Shown piece after piece: positions 53,888 to 62,085 of a DNA stretch of 64,000 nucleotides. Source of the stretch: Winogradskyella schleiferi (GTDB lineage: Bacteria > Bacteroidota > Bacteroidia > Flavobacteriales > Flavobacteriaceae); NCBI RefSeq assembly GCF_013394655.1, contig NZ_CP053351.1, forward strand, positions 3,254,501 through 3,318,500, read 5' to 3'. The notes under the pieces were generated by a model. That model worked only from the letters and a program-made list of their open reading frames with translations. It ran no database searches and was not told the DNA's origin. The translations under genes were made by a program, and so were the position numbers. Each line of letters opens with the position of its first letter. The stretch's first letter is position 1.

Positions 53888-54553
53888 ATGAACGAAATGG
53901 AAAACAGAACATTAGAAGAATTTCTGACTGCTTATTCAGAAGGAAAAAGACATTTTCTCAATTGGGATTTTGACGAAGAACTTTCTGTAAGCGGAATAGA
54001 TTTAACTGACGTCTACTTTGAAAAGTGTTTCCTTTTTTTAGATTTCAGAAAGACTAAATTAACCAACTCGAAATTTATAGGTTGTAATATAAAAACTGCC
54101 GATTTTAGAGATTCTGATTTAACAAATGCAATTATTAAAAATTGTTCTGTAGAATCAACAATGTTCAAAGGAGCAAAAACTGAAAACCTGATTTTTGAGG
54201 AAAATTATTGCTATGGAAATACAGTCAATAAAAAAGATTTTGAAAAAATTTTCAAAGAATCCGATGAGAATTATACGAGAATTAAACTAACAAACGGATT
54301 TCCAAATGCTCACGGAATTGGAAATATTCTGACTGGAGAAATAATTGAAGGAGATATAAATGTCAATGATTTACTAATTTTAAACAACGGAACTGAAATA
54401 CCAATTGTTGAAGTGGAATTCCATAAAATTATTCCAAAACAAAGGAATTTTGCAATTACAATTCCAAGAGAATTTGACAATGCAGAAACTTGGCACAAAT
54501 TATATGGAACTGAATTAAAAATAAAAAAACACTACTTACAACACCGTGTATAA
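53888..54553 (+). CDS. Pentapeptide-repeat protein with C-terminal beta domain
   Basis: 221 residues. About 30-120 is a right-handed pentapeptide-repeat helix (DLTDVYFEKCFLFLDFRKTKL; TADFRDSDLTNAIIKNC). The C-terminus (about 140-205) has IGNILTGEIIEGDINVNDLL, which resembles the domain 2 barrel of EF-Tu-like GTPases. Such a fusion could mimic a nucleic acid or translation factor (inference). The last codons (HYLQHRV) and the stop come from the attC itself: the frame ends at GTA-TAA inside attC-15. Cassette 15. Confidence 0.7.
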   Translation: MNEMENRTLEEFLTAYSEGKRHFLNWDFDEELSVSGIDLTDVYFEKCFLFLDFRKTKLTNSKFIGCNIKTADFRDSDLTNAIIKNCSVESTMFKGAKTENLIFEENYCYGNTVNKKDFEKIFKESDENYTRIKLTNGFPNAHGIGNILTGEIIEGDINVNDLLILNNGTEIPIVEVEFHKIIPKQRNFAITIPREFDNAETWHKLYGTELKIKKHYLQHRV

Positions 54554-54671
54554 TTAATTGCTTGGTCACTGCCGACTTACGAACATTCCTGCGGAATATT
54601 CTATCTGTGATTTATTTACTAAATTAGTTGCTTAACCACGCAACTAACCATACACAACAACGTTGTAAGCA
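54533..54671 (+). repeat. attC-15, closes cassette 15
   Basis: TACTTACAAC complements GTTGTAAATA with one mismatch. Common subtype (139 bp), stem GAACATTCC / GGAATATTC with loop TGC. Overlaps the 3' end of the pentapeptide gene by 21 bp. Ends at GTTGTAAGCA (54662). Confidence 0.87.
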
Positions 54672-54755
54672 ATTGCTCAGCTTCACCTTAAGACTTTTAA
54701 TTCGAATGTTTTTGCGCTAAATAAAGGACTGTTAGAGTCTGGTAAATCTAAGTGT

Positions 54756-54908
54756 ATGATAATGGATCATTCGCTGGACAAGTTTTCGGCGGGAAAAGCC
54801 GTGAAAATGAATTTTCAAACGAGCGTTGTCGTTATAAAACTTGATAGCCAAGGTACATGTTTAAAATTAGAAAGTCAAGTCCCAGTGCATTTTAATCATG
54901 TACCTTAA
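54756..54908 (+). CDS. Possible small protein of cassette 16
   Basis: A 50-codon frame (MIMDHSLDKFSAGKAVKMNF...SQVPVHFNHVP) is the longest convincing ORF in this 665-bp cassette. Composition is plausible but there is no recognised family or clear ribosome-binding site. The rest of 54672-55145 holds no gene. Treat the cassette as possibly non-coding. Confidence 0.25.
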   Translation: MIMDHSLDKFSAGKAVKMNFQTSVVVIKLDSQGTCLKLESQVPVHFNHVP

Positions 54909-55145
54909 GTGATTTACCATACTCTTTTTGAGCAGTTTAAGAACAAATGCGCCTAAATTAAACGATCCATACACGCTATGTATAGCTCATGGAATTTATA
55001 AAAACAACCTGGATTTCTTAAATCGGACTGAAGCCGAGCAACTGACATTTATATCATTTCATTTTTTGCAGTAATTTAATGAAATGAGACTCTTAAACCA
55101 CTTAAAAAAGCAGAGCGCAGATATAGTCGTGGTTTAAAATATAAA

Positions 55146-55336
55146 GCTCACAACACTGTATATAAACAATAAGGGATGCTGTGCCTAACCTAAAGACTCT
55201 AAGAGTAGCACAGCCGCCAATTTAGAAGAAAATATTTAGAGCATTTTAAACATTTTTGCTAAATTGGCTTATACAAAAATCTTACAGTAGTTGATTTTTT
55301 AATCCCTTACTGTTTATATACTTTACGTTGTATGCA
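55146..55336 (+). repeat. attC-16, closes cassette 16
   Basis: GCTCACAAC complements GTTGTAAGC with one mismatch. Long subtype (191 bp) with its own outer stem GTATATAAACAATAAGGGA / CCCTTACTGTTTATATAC and inner arms CCGCCAATTTAG / CTAAATTGGC. Ends at GTTGTATGCA (55327). Confidence 0.82.
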
Positions 55337-55345
55337 ATTTGAGAA

Positions 55346-55729
55346 ATGAATCGAAAAACAATAATATTTAGTGGAATAATATTCATTCTAATCGGAATTG
55401 GATTGTGGAATTTCGGTATTTTTAATCGATTTAATTACTTAACCGCTAAATCTGACATCAAGAATAATTCACCTCAAAAAATAATAGTTGGAGAATTAAT
55501 GATTTCACCAATGGAAATGGACAAAATAAGTGAGAAATACGGATTTACTAACGTCGGATTTGGATGTATTGTGAGCGGAACTGAATTAAATGGAATTGAA
55601 ATTTACAACGCAGAAATTGATAAGTATTTGACCAACAAAAACGGAACTGACTGGAAAATAAAATATCTAAAAGAAATCGACTCATTGACTGAATTAAAAC
55701 AGAAAGAGTGGAAAAAACAGTTTGAATAA
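55346..55729 (+). CDS. Small membrane-anchored hypothetical protein
   Basis: 127 residues. One N-terminal helix (IIFSGIIFILIGIGLWNFGIF) anchors it in the inner membrane. The soluble part has KIIVGELMISPMEMDKISEKYG and NVGFGCIVSGTELNGIEIYN. No family recognised. It lies 7 bp before the DUF4262 gene in cassette 17, so they are co-transcribed. Confidence 0.6.
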   Translation: MNRKTIIFSGIIFILIGIGLWNFGIFNRFNYLTAKSDIKNNSPQKIIVGELMISPMEMDKISEKYGFTNVGFGCIVSGTELNGIEIYNAEIDKYLTNKNGTDWKIKYLKEIDSLTELKQKEWKKQFE

Positions 55730-55736
55730 AAATTAG

Positions 55737-56180
55737 ATGAATAAGGAGCAAAAGCAAAAATATTTTGAAAAAGTTTATCGAAATATCGAGCAATATGGAT
55801 TTCATATGACTTGTGTAATGGAAGAAACTGAATTTACACCTTTTGGATATTCAACTGGAATCTTTCATAGTTTTGAGATTCCAGAATTATTCATTTCTGG
55901 TCTTCCAAGTGGACTAACATCTGAATTGATTGAAAATTATGTTGAGAAATACAAATTCAAAACAGTTCCTATTAATCGAAAAATAAATGATTTAATTGAC
56001 CGATTTCCTGTTTATTTTATTGAGGTTAAAAACGAATTACTGACGGAATACACCTTGAGTTCTTTTAAATTTTATGAAAATTCAGAATTTAAATATTTAC
56101 AATTAATTTTCCCTGACTTAAATGGTCATTTTCCAAACGAATCAGAATATGATTATGACCAAGAAATATTAGGAGAATAA
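55737..56180 (+). CDS. DUF4262 domain-containing protein
   Basis: 147 residues, one DUF4262 domain: NIEQYGFHMTCVMEE, PFGYSTGIFHSFEIPELFISGLP, FPVYFIEVK and the C-terminal YLQLIFPDLNGHFPNE all match the family's usual order. Cytoplasmic; function unknown, though relatives occur near toxin and immunity genes. The stop is 6 bp before attC-17. Second gene of cassette 17. Confidence 0.8.
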   Translation: MNKEQKQKYFEKVYRNIEQYGFHMTCVMEETEFTPFGYSTGIFHSFEIPELFISGLPSGLTSELIENYVEKYKFKTVPINRKINDLIDRFPVYFIEVKNELLTEYTLSSFKFYENSEFKYLQLIFPDLNGHFPNESEYDYDQEILGE

Positions 56181-56185
56181 AAAAC

Positions 56186-56322
56186 TGCATACAACAATGT
56201 GTATAATTCATTGCTAGTTATAGCCTACTTACGAAAGTCCTCGCGGACTTTCTATCTGTGATTTATTTGCTAACTTTAGTGCTTAAACACGCAACGAAAT
56301 CATACACAAAACCGTTGCCAAC
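56186..56322 (+). repeat. attC-17, closes cassette 17
   Basis: TGCATACAAC complements GTTGTATGCA exactly. Common subtype (137 bp). Central hairpin GAAAGTCC-TCGC-GGACTTTC, a paired A:T to G:C change. Ends at GTTGCCAAC (56314). Confidence 0.88.
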
Positions 56323-56344
56323 AAGCTAAAAACAACGCCCTGAA

Positions 56345-56923
56345 TTGAAAACCAAACAACCATATCTGAAAGGAAAATCCGTCTTTATAGTTTCATTACT
56401 CGTAATCGGAATTACTATTCTGACCGTTTATCTGACTGGAATAAATTACAATCGGAGTTTGACTTCCAATCTCTATTTGTCGCTCGGAATTATAGCAACA
56501 GCTTTATTTCTTTTTATGACTTACGGACTTTATACTGGAATTGGATTGATTGACAATTTTCCAAAATTTCGGAATTTTAAAAGTGGTGATTTCCTTGCTC
56601 ATAGCGGAACTGGACCCACAATGGAAATTCCATCAGTCGGAGATGGAATTGGCGGATTTATTATGTCGATTGTATTATGGATTGCGATGTCGATATTGTT
56701 TGTGGTTTTATTAATAGTCTTGGAAGCCGTTTTTTGGTTTTCGTTATTCATAATTTTAGCAATGCTTTACTGGATTTTCTTTAGAGCAATGAAACTTGTT
56801 TTTAATAAATCAAAAGATACGAAAGGAGATATTGGAATTTCAGCAGTTTACTCGCTGACTTATACTCTACTCTATGTTGGTTGGATTTTCGGAATCGTTT
56901 ATCTGACTGAAATAATAAAATAA
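56345..56923 (+). CDS. Hypothetical integral membrane protein
   Basis: 192 residues from a TTG at 56345 (MKTKQPYLKGKSVFIVSLL). Four to five transmembrane helices: about 12-30, 42-62, 105-125, 125-145 and 170-190, with a soluble loop holding HSGTGPTMEIPSVGDGIGGF at about 85-105. No transporter or enzyme family recognised. There is no ATG before the first helix. Cassette 18. Confidence 0.65.
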   Translation: MKTKQPYLKGKSVFIVSLLVIGITILTVYLTGINYNRSLTSNLYLSLGIIATALFLFMTYGLYTGIGLIDNFPKFRNFKSGDFLAHSGTGPTMEIPSVGDGIGGFIMSIVLWIAMSILFVVLLIVLEAVFWFSLFIILAMLYWIFFRAMKLVFNKSKDTKGDIGISAVYSLTYTLLYVGWIFGIVYLTEIIK

Positions 56924-56928
56924 AGCCA

Positions 56929-57066
56929 GTTGGCAACACCGTGTATAATTAATTGCTCGGTCACTGCCGACTTACGAACATTCCTGCGGAATATTCTATC
57001 TGTGATTTATTTGCTAAATTAGTTGCTTAACCACGCAACTAACCATACACAAAACCGTTAGCAGCC
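56929..57066 (+). repeat. attC-18, closes cassette 18
   Basis: GTTGGCAAC complements GTTGCCAAC exactly. Common subtype (138 bp), stem GAACATTCC / GGAATATTC with loop TGC. Ends at GTTAGCAGCC (57057). Confidence 0.88.
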
Positions 57067-57090
57067 ATATAATAAAAAACGTTATAAAAA

Positions 57091-57945
57091 ATGAAAGAAA
57101 TAGTATTAAACGACGGAAATAAGTTACCAATTATAGGTTTTGGAACATACAAATCTACCGAGGAAGAAGGTATTCAATCTATAAAAAATGCTTTAAATCT
57201 AGGTTACAGAATGTTTGATACAGCCGCCAAATATGATAATGAAAAAGAAGTTGGAAAAGCAATAAATGAAAGTGGAATCGATAGAAGAGAAATTATCGTA
57301 ACCACAAAATTATGGCGTGAAAATTTAGGTTATGAAGAAGCTAAAAAAGCTTTTGACAAATCACTTAAAAAACTTGGATTGGATTACATTGACTTGTATT
57401 TAATCCATTGGCCTGCGAATGCAAAAAACTATAAAGATTGGCAAAAAGCAAATGCAGATAGTTGGCGTGCAATGGAGGAACTTCAAGCGGAAGGGAAAAT
57501 AAAGTCCATTGGAGTAAGTAATTTTTGGCAAGAACATTTAGAGGCACTTTTTCAAACTGCAAACGTAATCCCTGCTATCAATCAGATTGAATTTCACCCT
57601 GGTTATTGGCAATCAGAATTGACGGAATTTTGTAAAAAAAATAATATTGTAGTTGAATCTTGGTCACCTTTGGCAAGAGGAAAAGTGTTTGGAAATGAAA
57701 TAATCCAAACTATCGCTAAACAACACAATAAATCTATAGCTCAAATCTGTTTGAGATGGATAACTCAACACGAAACCATCGTTATTCCGAAATCAAATAC
57801 ACCAAAAAGAATTGAGGAAAATATTAATATTTTTGACTTTAAATTATCAAAGGAGGAAATGAAGCAAATAAATGAACTTCCAGAAATGGGGTTTAGCGGA
57901 GAATTGCCTAACATTTGGCCAGATGTATTAAATGTTAAAAACTAA
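57091..57945 (+). CDS. Aldo/keto reductase (2,5-diketo-D-gluconate reductase type)
   Basis: 284 residues, TIM barrel. The catalytic tetrad is complete: Asp43, Tyr48 (MFDTAAKYDNE), Lys73 (TTKLW) and His106 (LIHWPAN). NADPH-binding motif at the C-terminus: VIPKSNTPKRIEENINIF. Reduces aldehydes or ketones with NADPH in the cytoplasm; substrate unknown. The gene is better-conserved and less odd in codon use than its neighbours. Cassette 19. Confidence 0.92.
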   Translation: MKEIVLNDGNKLPIIGFGTYKSTEEEGIQSIKNALNLGYRMFDTAAKYDNEKEVGKAINESGIDRREIIVTTKLWRENLGYEEAKKAFDKSLKKLGLDYIDLYLIHWPANAKNYKDWQKANADSWRAMEELQAEGKIKSIGVSNFWQEHLEALFQTANVIPAINQIEFHPGYWQSELTEFCKKNNIVVESWSPLARGKVFGNEIIQTIAKQHNKSIAQICLRWITQHETIVIPKSNTPKRIEENINIFDFKLSKEEMKQINELPEMGFSGELPNIWPDVLNVKN

Positions 57946-57951
57946 AAATAC

Positions 57952-58089
57952 GGATGCTAACACCATGTATAAACCATTGCTGGAGTCTGTGCCCATCTGG
58001 AAAATTCCTGCGGAATTTTCACGTAGATTTGTCCTTGGAATGGTTCGGGCAATCACACGCAACGGTCCATACACCAAACGTTACCACAC
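57952..58089 (+). repeat. attC-19, closes cassette 19
   Basis: GGATGCTAAC complements GTTAGCAGCC with one mismatch. Common subtype length (138 bp) but the sequence between the hairpin and the 3' arm has diverged (TCCTTGGAATGGTTCGGGC). Stem GAAAATTCC / GGAATTTTC with loop TGC. Ends at GTTACCACAC (58080). Confidence 0.85.
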
Positions 58090-58112
58090 ATTTAAAAAAA
58101 AACCGTCACGAA

Positions 58113-58661
58113 TTGAAAATCCTGAAAAAAATATTATCAGTAATCGGAATTTTAGCCATAATCGGATTTCTAATAATTTGGGATATAGCTGACAGAGGAC
58201 AATTTTATTCCAAACACATTCCGACTGACGAACTGAACGAATTTTATATGCACAAAACGTCTGAACAACAAGAAAAGGCGTTTGAAAAGAATTTCGGATT
58301 TGGAAAATATAAATTCCCAAGAGAACACGTTGCGAAAATAAAGTTGTTTAAGAATAACTTTCTAACGAGTCGTTTGACTTCCAAAACTGTGTCGGAATTG
58401 AATAAGGCTGATTTGATTACATTTTTCAATAATCCGAGTAATTTCAATTGGTCAGAGACTACTTGGAGTTTATCTGAATCTGAATATATTTTAAGATTTT
58501 ATAACAAAGAAAATAAGGAAATAGGAAAAGTTTGGTTGTGTTTGGAAGGTTGTGGAATGACAGAATCGGAACCATTTTCACCGAATATGAAATATGGCGG
58601 ATTAAGCAAAGTTGGAAAAGAAAACTTGAATTTTATATTAAACGAAATATTAACTGAATAA
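58113..58661 (+). CDS. Membrane-anchored hypothetical protein
   Basis: 182 residues from a TTG at 58113 (MKILKKILSVIGILAIIGFL); the longer frame upstream crosses attC-19 and is rejected. One N-terminal helix, then a soluble domain with KYKFPREHVAKIKLFKNNFL and WLCLEGCGMTESEPF, which has two Cys that could form a disulfide. Unknown family. Cassette 20. Confidence 0.6.
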   Translation: MKILKKILSVIGILAIIGFLIIWDIADRGQFYSKHIPTDELNEFYMHKTSEQQEKAFEKNFGFGKYKFPREHVAKIKLFKNNFLTSRLTSKTVSELNKADLITFFNNPSNFNWSETTWSLSESEYILRFYNKENKEIGKVWLCLEGCGMTESEPFSPNMKYGGLSKVGKENLNFILNEILTE

Positions 58662-58669
58662 AAAAAACG

Positions 58670-58805
58670 TGTGGTAACACCGTGTATAATTAATGGCTAG
58701 TTCTCGCCTACTTACGAAAATCCTTTCGGATTTTCTATCTGGTGTTTATTTGCCAAATTAGGTGCTTAAACACGCCACTAATCATACACAATTCCGTTGT
58801 GCAAC
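58670..58805 (+). repeat. attC-20, closes cassette 20
   Basis: GTGTGGTAAC complements GTTACCACAC exactly. Common subtype (136 bp), hairpin GAAAATCC-TTTC-GGATTTTC. Ends at GTTGTGCAAC (58796). Confidence 0.88.
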
Positions 58806-58808
58806 ATA

Positions 58809-59696
58809 ATGAAACAAACTTTTAGCATATTACTAATCTTAGTTACTAGCCTATCATTTTCGCAAGAATACTATGATACGGATATGACTCGCGAAAAGCC
58901 AAAACTGAAAAATTACTATCTTGAAACCAAGACACTAATTGACTCAACTGGAGCTAACCCATATCTTTCTTTAATTCAAATTTTTGACGAAAAAGGGAGA
59001 CACAAAATCGATTATGAATTTGACAGAAATGGAGACACAATTGCGAGAATCAAAACCACATATCCTGATAAATTGACTGAGATAGAAATTCACAGTTACA
59101 AAGCGGAAAAAAGTGATACTGCTATTTTTAAATACAATAAACGAAATCAACAAACGATTGAAATTTGGAAATGGGGAGAAGACAAAGCAATCGACACTAC
59201 TAGATTTTTTTATGACCATAAAAACAGATTAATTGCAAATTTTGACATTTATGATTTTGGAACAAATCAAGATTCGTTGTTCTATGAAAATGGACGGTTA
59301 ATAAAATCAATTAGTTATGATCCTGAAATCACCGATTCTGTAACTTACGATTACAAAAAAGAGAGAATCGTTAAAATTAAAAAATTCAATAATCAAAGTG
59401 AATTAGTTTCGGAATATGATATTGAATACGGAAGAATAAAAAAACCTAAAAGAATAATAAACATTTACAAAAGTTATAATTCTAAAATGTTTGACAAAAA
59501 AAGTATAACTGATTTTGAATATCACAACAAAAATCAAATCAAGTCTAAAATCATTAGGAATTATAATAACGGAAAATTGGAAGAAACAACAGAATTCTAC
59601 TATTCTAAATATGGGTTTTTAAAGGAAAGTAAAACAAAAGATAGCAAAGGAAAAATTATAAGACAACATAAAATTACGTTGCACAACACCGTATAA
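58809..59696 (+). CDS. Secreted YD/MORN-like repeat protein
   Basis: 295 residues from the ATG at 58809. Sec signal peptide (MKQTFSILLILVTSLSFSQ), then beta-hairpin repeats of about 20-25 residues: IFDEKGRHKIDYEFDRNGDT, FYDHKNRLIANFDIYDFG, EFYYSKYGFLKESKTKDSKG. These resemble the repeats of RHS or MORN/YwqK-type proteins. The last codons (LHNTV) and the stop are supplied by attC-21. Cassette 21. Confidence 0.65.
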   Translation: MKQTFSILLILVTSLSFSQEYYDTDMTREKPKLKNYYLETKTLIDSTGANPYLSLIQIFDEKGRHKIDYEFDRNGDTIARIKTTYPDKLTEIEIHSYKAEKSDTAIFKYNKRNQQTIEIWKWGEDKAIDTTRFFYDHKNRLIANFDIYDFGTNQDSLFYENGRLIKSISYDPEITDSVTYDYKKERIVKIKKFNNQSELVSEYDIEYGRIKKPKRIINIYKSYNSKMFDKKSITDFEYHNKNQIKSKIIRNYNNGKLEETTEFYYSKYGFLKESKTKDSKGKIIRQHKITLHNTV

Positions 59697-59815
59697 AAAT
59701 AATGCTTAGTTTAGTGCTTAATCAAGAGTCCGTGCACTTTTGTTACGTCTGATTTTTCTGCGGAAAATCCTCGCACACAAAACCGCACTATTCTTATACA
59801 TAAACGTTGTGTACA
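59678..59815 (+). repeat. attC-21, closes cassette 21
   Basis: GTTGCACAAC complements GTTGTGCAAC exactly. Own subtype (138 bp): outer stem GTATAAAAATAATGC / GCACTATTCTTATAC as in attC-1 but with a short interior. Overlaps the upstream gene by 19 bp. Ends at GTTGTGTACA (59806). Confidence 0.85.
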
Positions 59816-59839
59816 ATTTAAGAAACAGCCGAAAATACA

Positions 59840-60256
59840 TTGAATAATTTGAAAAAAATATTAGGAATAGCATTTTTACTGATTTTACAATCTTGCTATT
59901 TCGGAGCTGGATTAGTAGAAAAAGAAATTACGGACGACTATTGGTTATTCGCAAATAATACACTTGACGAAATGAGTATTTGGTTTAACGCTGAAAAATA
60001 TTCTAATCGACTAATTGTTCCTGAAACAGTTTTTGCATTTGGAGAAAATGGAGATTTTATTATTGCAAAAAGTCACCCGAAAAATCTTGAAAGCGGAATT
60101 GATAAAAGCGTGACCTATTATTATATTATAGAAGTGGACAAAAAAAGTCCTGAACAAAGTCCGAATTTGACTTTGGAACAATTTGAGAATAAAAGAAAAG
60201 AGCTGAATATTCCGAATGATTTGGACTTTGACATTGTTTACGAAGAATTACAATAA
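59840..60256 (+). CDS. Predicted lipoprotein of unknown function
   Basis: 138 residues from a TTG at 59840; a second TTG at 59849 (MKKILGIAFLLILQSC) would give a more usual lipoprotein signal. Cys at residue 19 (or 16). The mature part has EITDDYWLFANNTLDEMSIW and ends DLDFDIVYEELQ; acidic, no family recognised. It lies 9 bp before a small membrane-protein gene in cassette 22. Confidence 0.6.
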   Translation: MNNLKKILGIAFLLILQSCYFGAGLVEKEITDDYWLFANNTLDEMSIWFNAEKYSNRLIVPETVFAFGENGDFIIAKSHPKNLESGIDKSVTYYYIIEVDKKSPEQSPNLTLEQFENKRKELNIPNDLDFDIVYEELQ

Positions 60257-60265
60257 AAACACTAA

Positions 60266-60646
60266 ATGGGGAAAACTCTGAAAATAATATCTCTGACATC
60301 ATATTCTCTCATATTTCTTATGGGACAAATGATTGGACTTCCATTTATTTTTTGGCTGATATTTACAAGTTTTGAGTTTGGGAATAGTGACCAAATATTT
60401 GCCATTTTTGGACTAATAGGAGTAATTCTGAATTTTACCAAACATAGTAAGTCCAGACTTGGAAAAATATTAAGTTTTGTTCTTATGCTTACACCAATCG
60501 CAAGACGAATTACTGAAATACCAATCGAGAAATTTAATTATTTAGCTTTTCAAATTCCCCTTTTGATTTTTGTAATTACTTATCTGATTTACATATTAAA
60601 ACAGAATGAAAATAAAAAAACTGTACACAACACCGTGTATAATTAA
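60266..60646 (+). CDS. Small integral membrane protein
   Basis: 126 residues with four predicted helices (about 8-30, 38-55, 66-80 and 92-112). No family recognised. Encoded 9 bp after the lipoprotein gene, so the two may act together. The final residues KKTVHNTVYN and the TAA come from attC-22, so the true C-terminus was set by the cassette end. Cassette 22. Confidence 0.58.
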   Translation: MGKTLKIISLTSYSLIFLMGQMIGLPFIFWLIFTSFEFGNSDQIFAIFGLIGVILNFTKHSKSRLGKILSFVLMLTPIARRITEIPIEKFNYLAFQIPLLIFVITYLIYILKQNENKKTVHNTVYN

Positions 60647-60762
60647 TTGCTAGGTTCTTCCCTACTTGCGAATATTCCTGCGGAATATTCACGGGTTCGT
60701 GAAAGTTTACTAAATTAGTTGCTTAACCACGCAACTAACCATACACAATCACGTTACCTACA
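60622..60762 (+). repeat. attC-22, closes cassette 22
   Basis: TGTACACAAC complements GTTGTGTACA exactly. Common subtype (141 bp), perfect stem GAATATTCC / GGAATATTC with loop TGC. Overlaps the upstream gene by 25 bp. Ends at GTTACCTACA (60753). Confidence 0.88.
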
Positions 60763-60765
60763 ATT

Positions 60766-61431
60766 ATGAAAAACATTCCGTTACTGATTTTAACATTGAT
60801 TTTAATTGCAAGTTGTAATTCAAAACAAACTTCATCGGAATTGGAAAAACTGACTGAAAAACTGACCGAAAAAGAAAAACAGATTTCGGATTTACAGACA
60901 CAAATTGAGAATTTAGAAAACAAACAAACTTCGGATTATTATCGCTTCGTGGAAACTTCAGACTCTGAAATAAATGTTGCGGAAAAATTAAAAAGCGGAG
61001 AATGGAAATTAATTGATAAAAAGGATTTTAAAGACACTTTAGATATATCAGACAATTTTTTCGTTTATAAACATACATCTGAAATCACTCAAACGTCTGA
61101 ATCGGAATTTGAATCAGTCCTTCGTGATTTTGACCAAGTCAAATCGGAATATGGAAATGACTTTTTTGTAATAGTAATGACATTTTATAATGGACAAAGT
61201 TTGCCTCTGGAAACCGGAAATTCTAAAACCGATATTCATATTTTAATCCAACCGACTGAATTGGGTTATGAAAATAAAACGTTCGTGATTTCGGACTTTT
61301 ATGATGTTGACATAAAAACGCTCGAAAAGAAAGCGAATAGTGTCGAACTGACTTTTGAACACGGAAAATTTCCGAGAAAAAGTGAATTAATAATAATAAA
61401 ACCTGAATTAGTAAAATTTGGAAATAAATAA
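60766..61431 (+). CDS. Predicted lipoprotein with coiled coil
   Basis: 221 residues from the ATG at 60766, only 4 bp after the R' complementarity. Signal with lipobox LILIASCNS (Cys 17). A coiled coil spans about 25-52 (heptads in SELEKLTEKLTEKEKQISDL). The globular part, about 60-221, includes FFVIVMTFYNGQSLPLE and TFVISDFYDVDIKTLEKKA. Not recognised. Cassette 23; its attC is split by an insertion sequence. Confidence 0.65.
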   Translation: MKNIPLLILTLILIASCNSKQTSSELEKLTEKLTEKEKQISDLQTQIENLENKQTSDYYRFVETSDSEINVAEKLKSGEWKLIDKKDFKDTLDISDNFFVYKHTSEITQTSESEFESVLRDFDQVKSEYGNDFFVIVMTFYNGQSLPLETGNSKTDIHILIQPTELGYENKTFVISDFYDVDIKTLEKKANSVELTFEHGKFPRKSELIIIKPELVKFGNK

Positions 61432-61432
61432 C

Positions 61433-61499
61433 TGTAGGTAACAACGTGTATAATTAATTGCTTGGTTCTAGACTACTTACGAAAATCCTCGCGGATTTT
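61433..61499 (+). repeat. attC-23, 5' part, interrupted by IS
   Basis: TGTAGGTAAC complements the cassette 23 start GTTACCTACA exactly. The common subtype runs up to GCGGATTTT inside the central hairpin, where the IS begins. ATTTT (61495-61499) is the left target duplication. Confidence 0.88.
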
Positions 61500-61541
61500 G
61501 AACTGCACCCAAAAAGTTAGACACTATTCAAATGTGTTTTT

Positions 61542-62027
61542 ATGGGAAGAAAAGCTAAGTATAGTTATGAATTTAAACTTCGTTGCGTAAAGCAAGTTTT
61601 AAATCATCATCAAACAGTGGAAGCTGTTTCAGAATTAAATGGTTGTCATCACACAACACTTCATGATTGGATTCGTTTTTATGAGAAATATGGCAAAAAA
61701 GCGTTGTTACCAAGAAAAAACAAAGTCTACAGTTTACCTTTCAAGATCAAAGTTTTAGAAGCTATTGAAGAAGATTCGCTATCTTTTAGTCAAGCTTGTT
61801 TGGAGTTTAATATTCCTACTAAATCTGTAATTATGAATTGGCAGAAGACCTACAAAAAGTCAGGTATCAAAGGCTTAAACAATAAATCTAGGGGGAAACC
61901 AAAATCTATGCAGTTTAAGAGAGCAAAAAAGAAATCCAGCAAACCGTTAACTAGAGAGGAAGAACTTCTATTGGAAAATGAATCCTTACGGGCAGAACTG
62001 GACTTGCTTAAAAAGTTACAAGCCTAA
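61542..62027 (+). CDS. IS3-family transposase OrfA (probably shortened)
   Basis: 161 residues with two helix-turn-helix segments: YSYEFKLRCVKQVLNHHQTV and FKIKVLEAIEEDSLSFSQAC. The C-terminal leucine-zipper part is LLLENESLRAELDLLKKLQA. The frame stops at TAA just after LQA; one extra C in GCC-TAATT would continue it as LIKEEQSKKRKP to an A6C slippery run, the usual frameshift point. So OrfA seems to have lost one base and OrfAB can no longer form by a single shift. Confidence 0.85.
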   Translation: MGRKAKYSYEFKLRCVKQVLNHHQTVEAVSELNGCHHTTLHDWIRFYEKYGKKALLPRKNKVYSLPFKIKVLEAIEEDSLSFSQACLEFNIPTKSVIMNWQKTYKKSGIKGLNNKSRGKPKSMQFKRAKKKSSKPLTREEELLLENESLRAELDLLKKLQA

Positions 62028-62085
62028 TTAAAGAAGAGCAAAGCAAAAAACGCAAGCCATAACAGAATTAAGGCATAAGTATGAT

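Noticed and set aside
57954..58112. N-terminal extension of the cassette 20 protein
   Set aside because: The frame crosses attC-19; the TTG at 58113 gives a proper membrane-anchor start.
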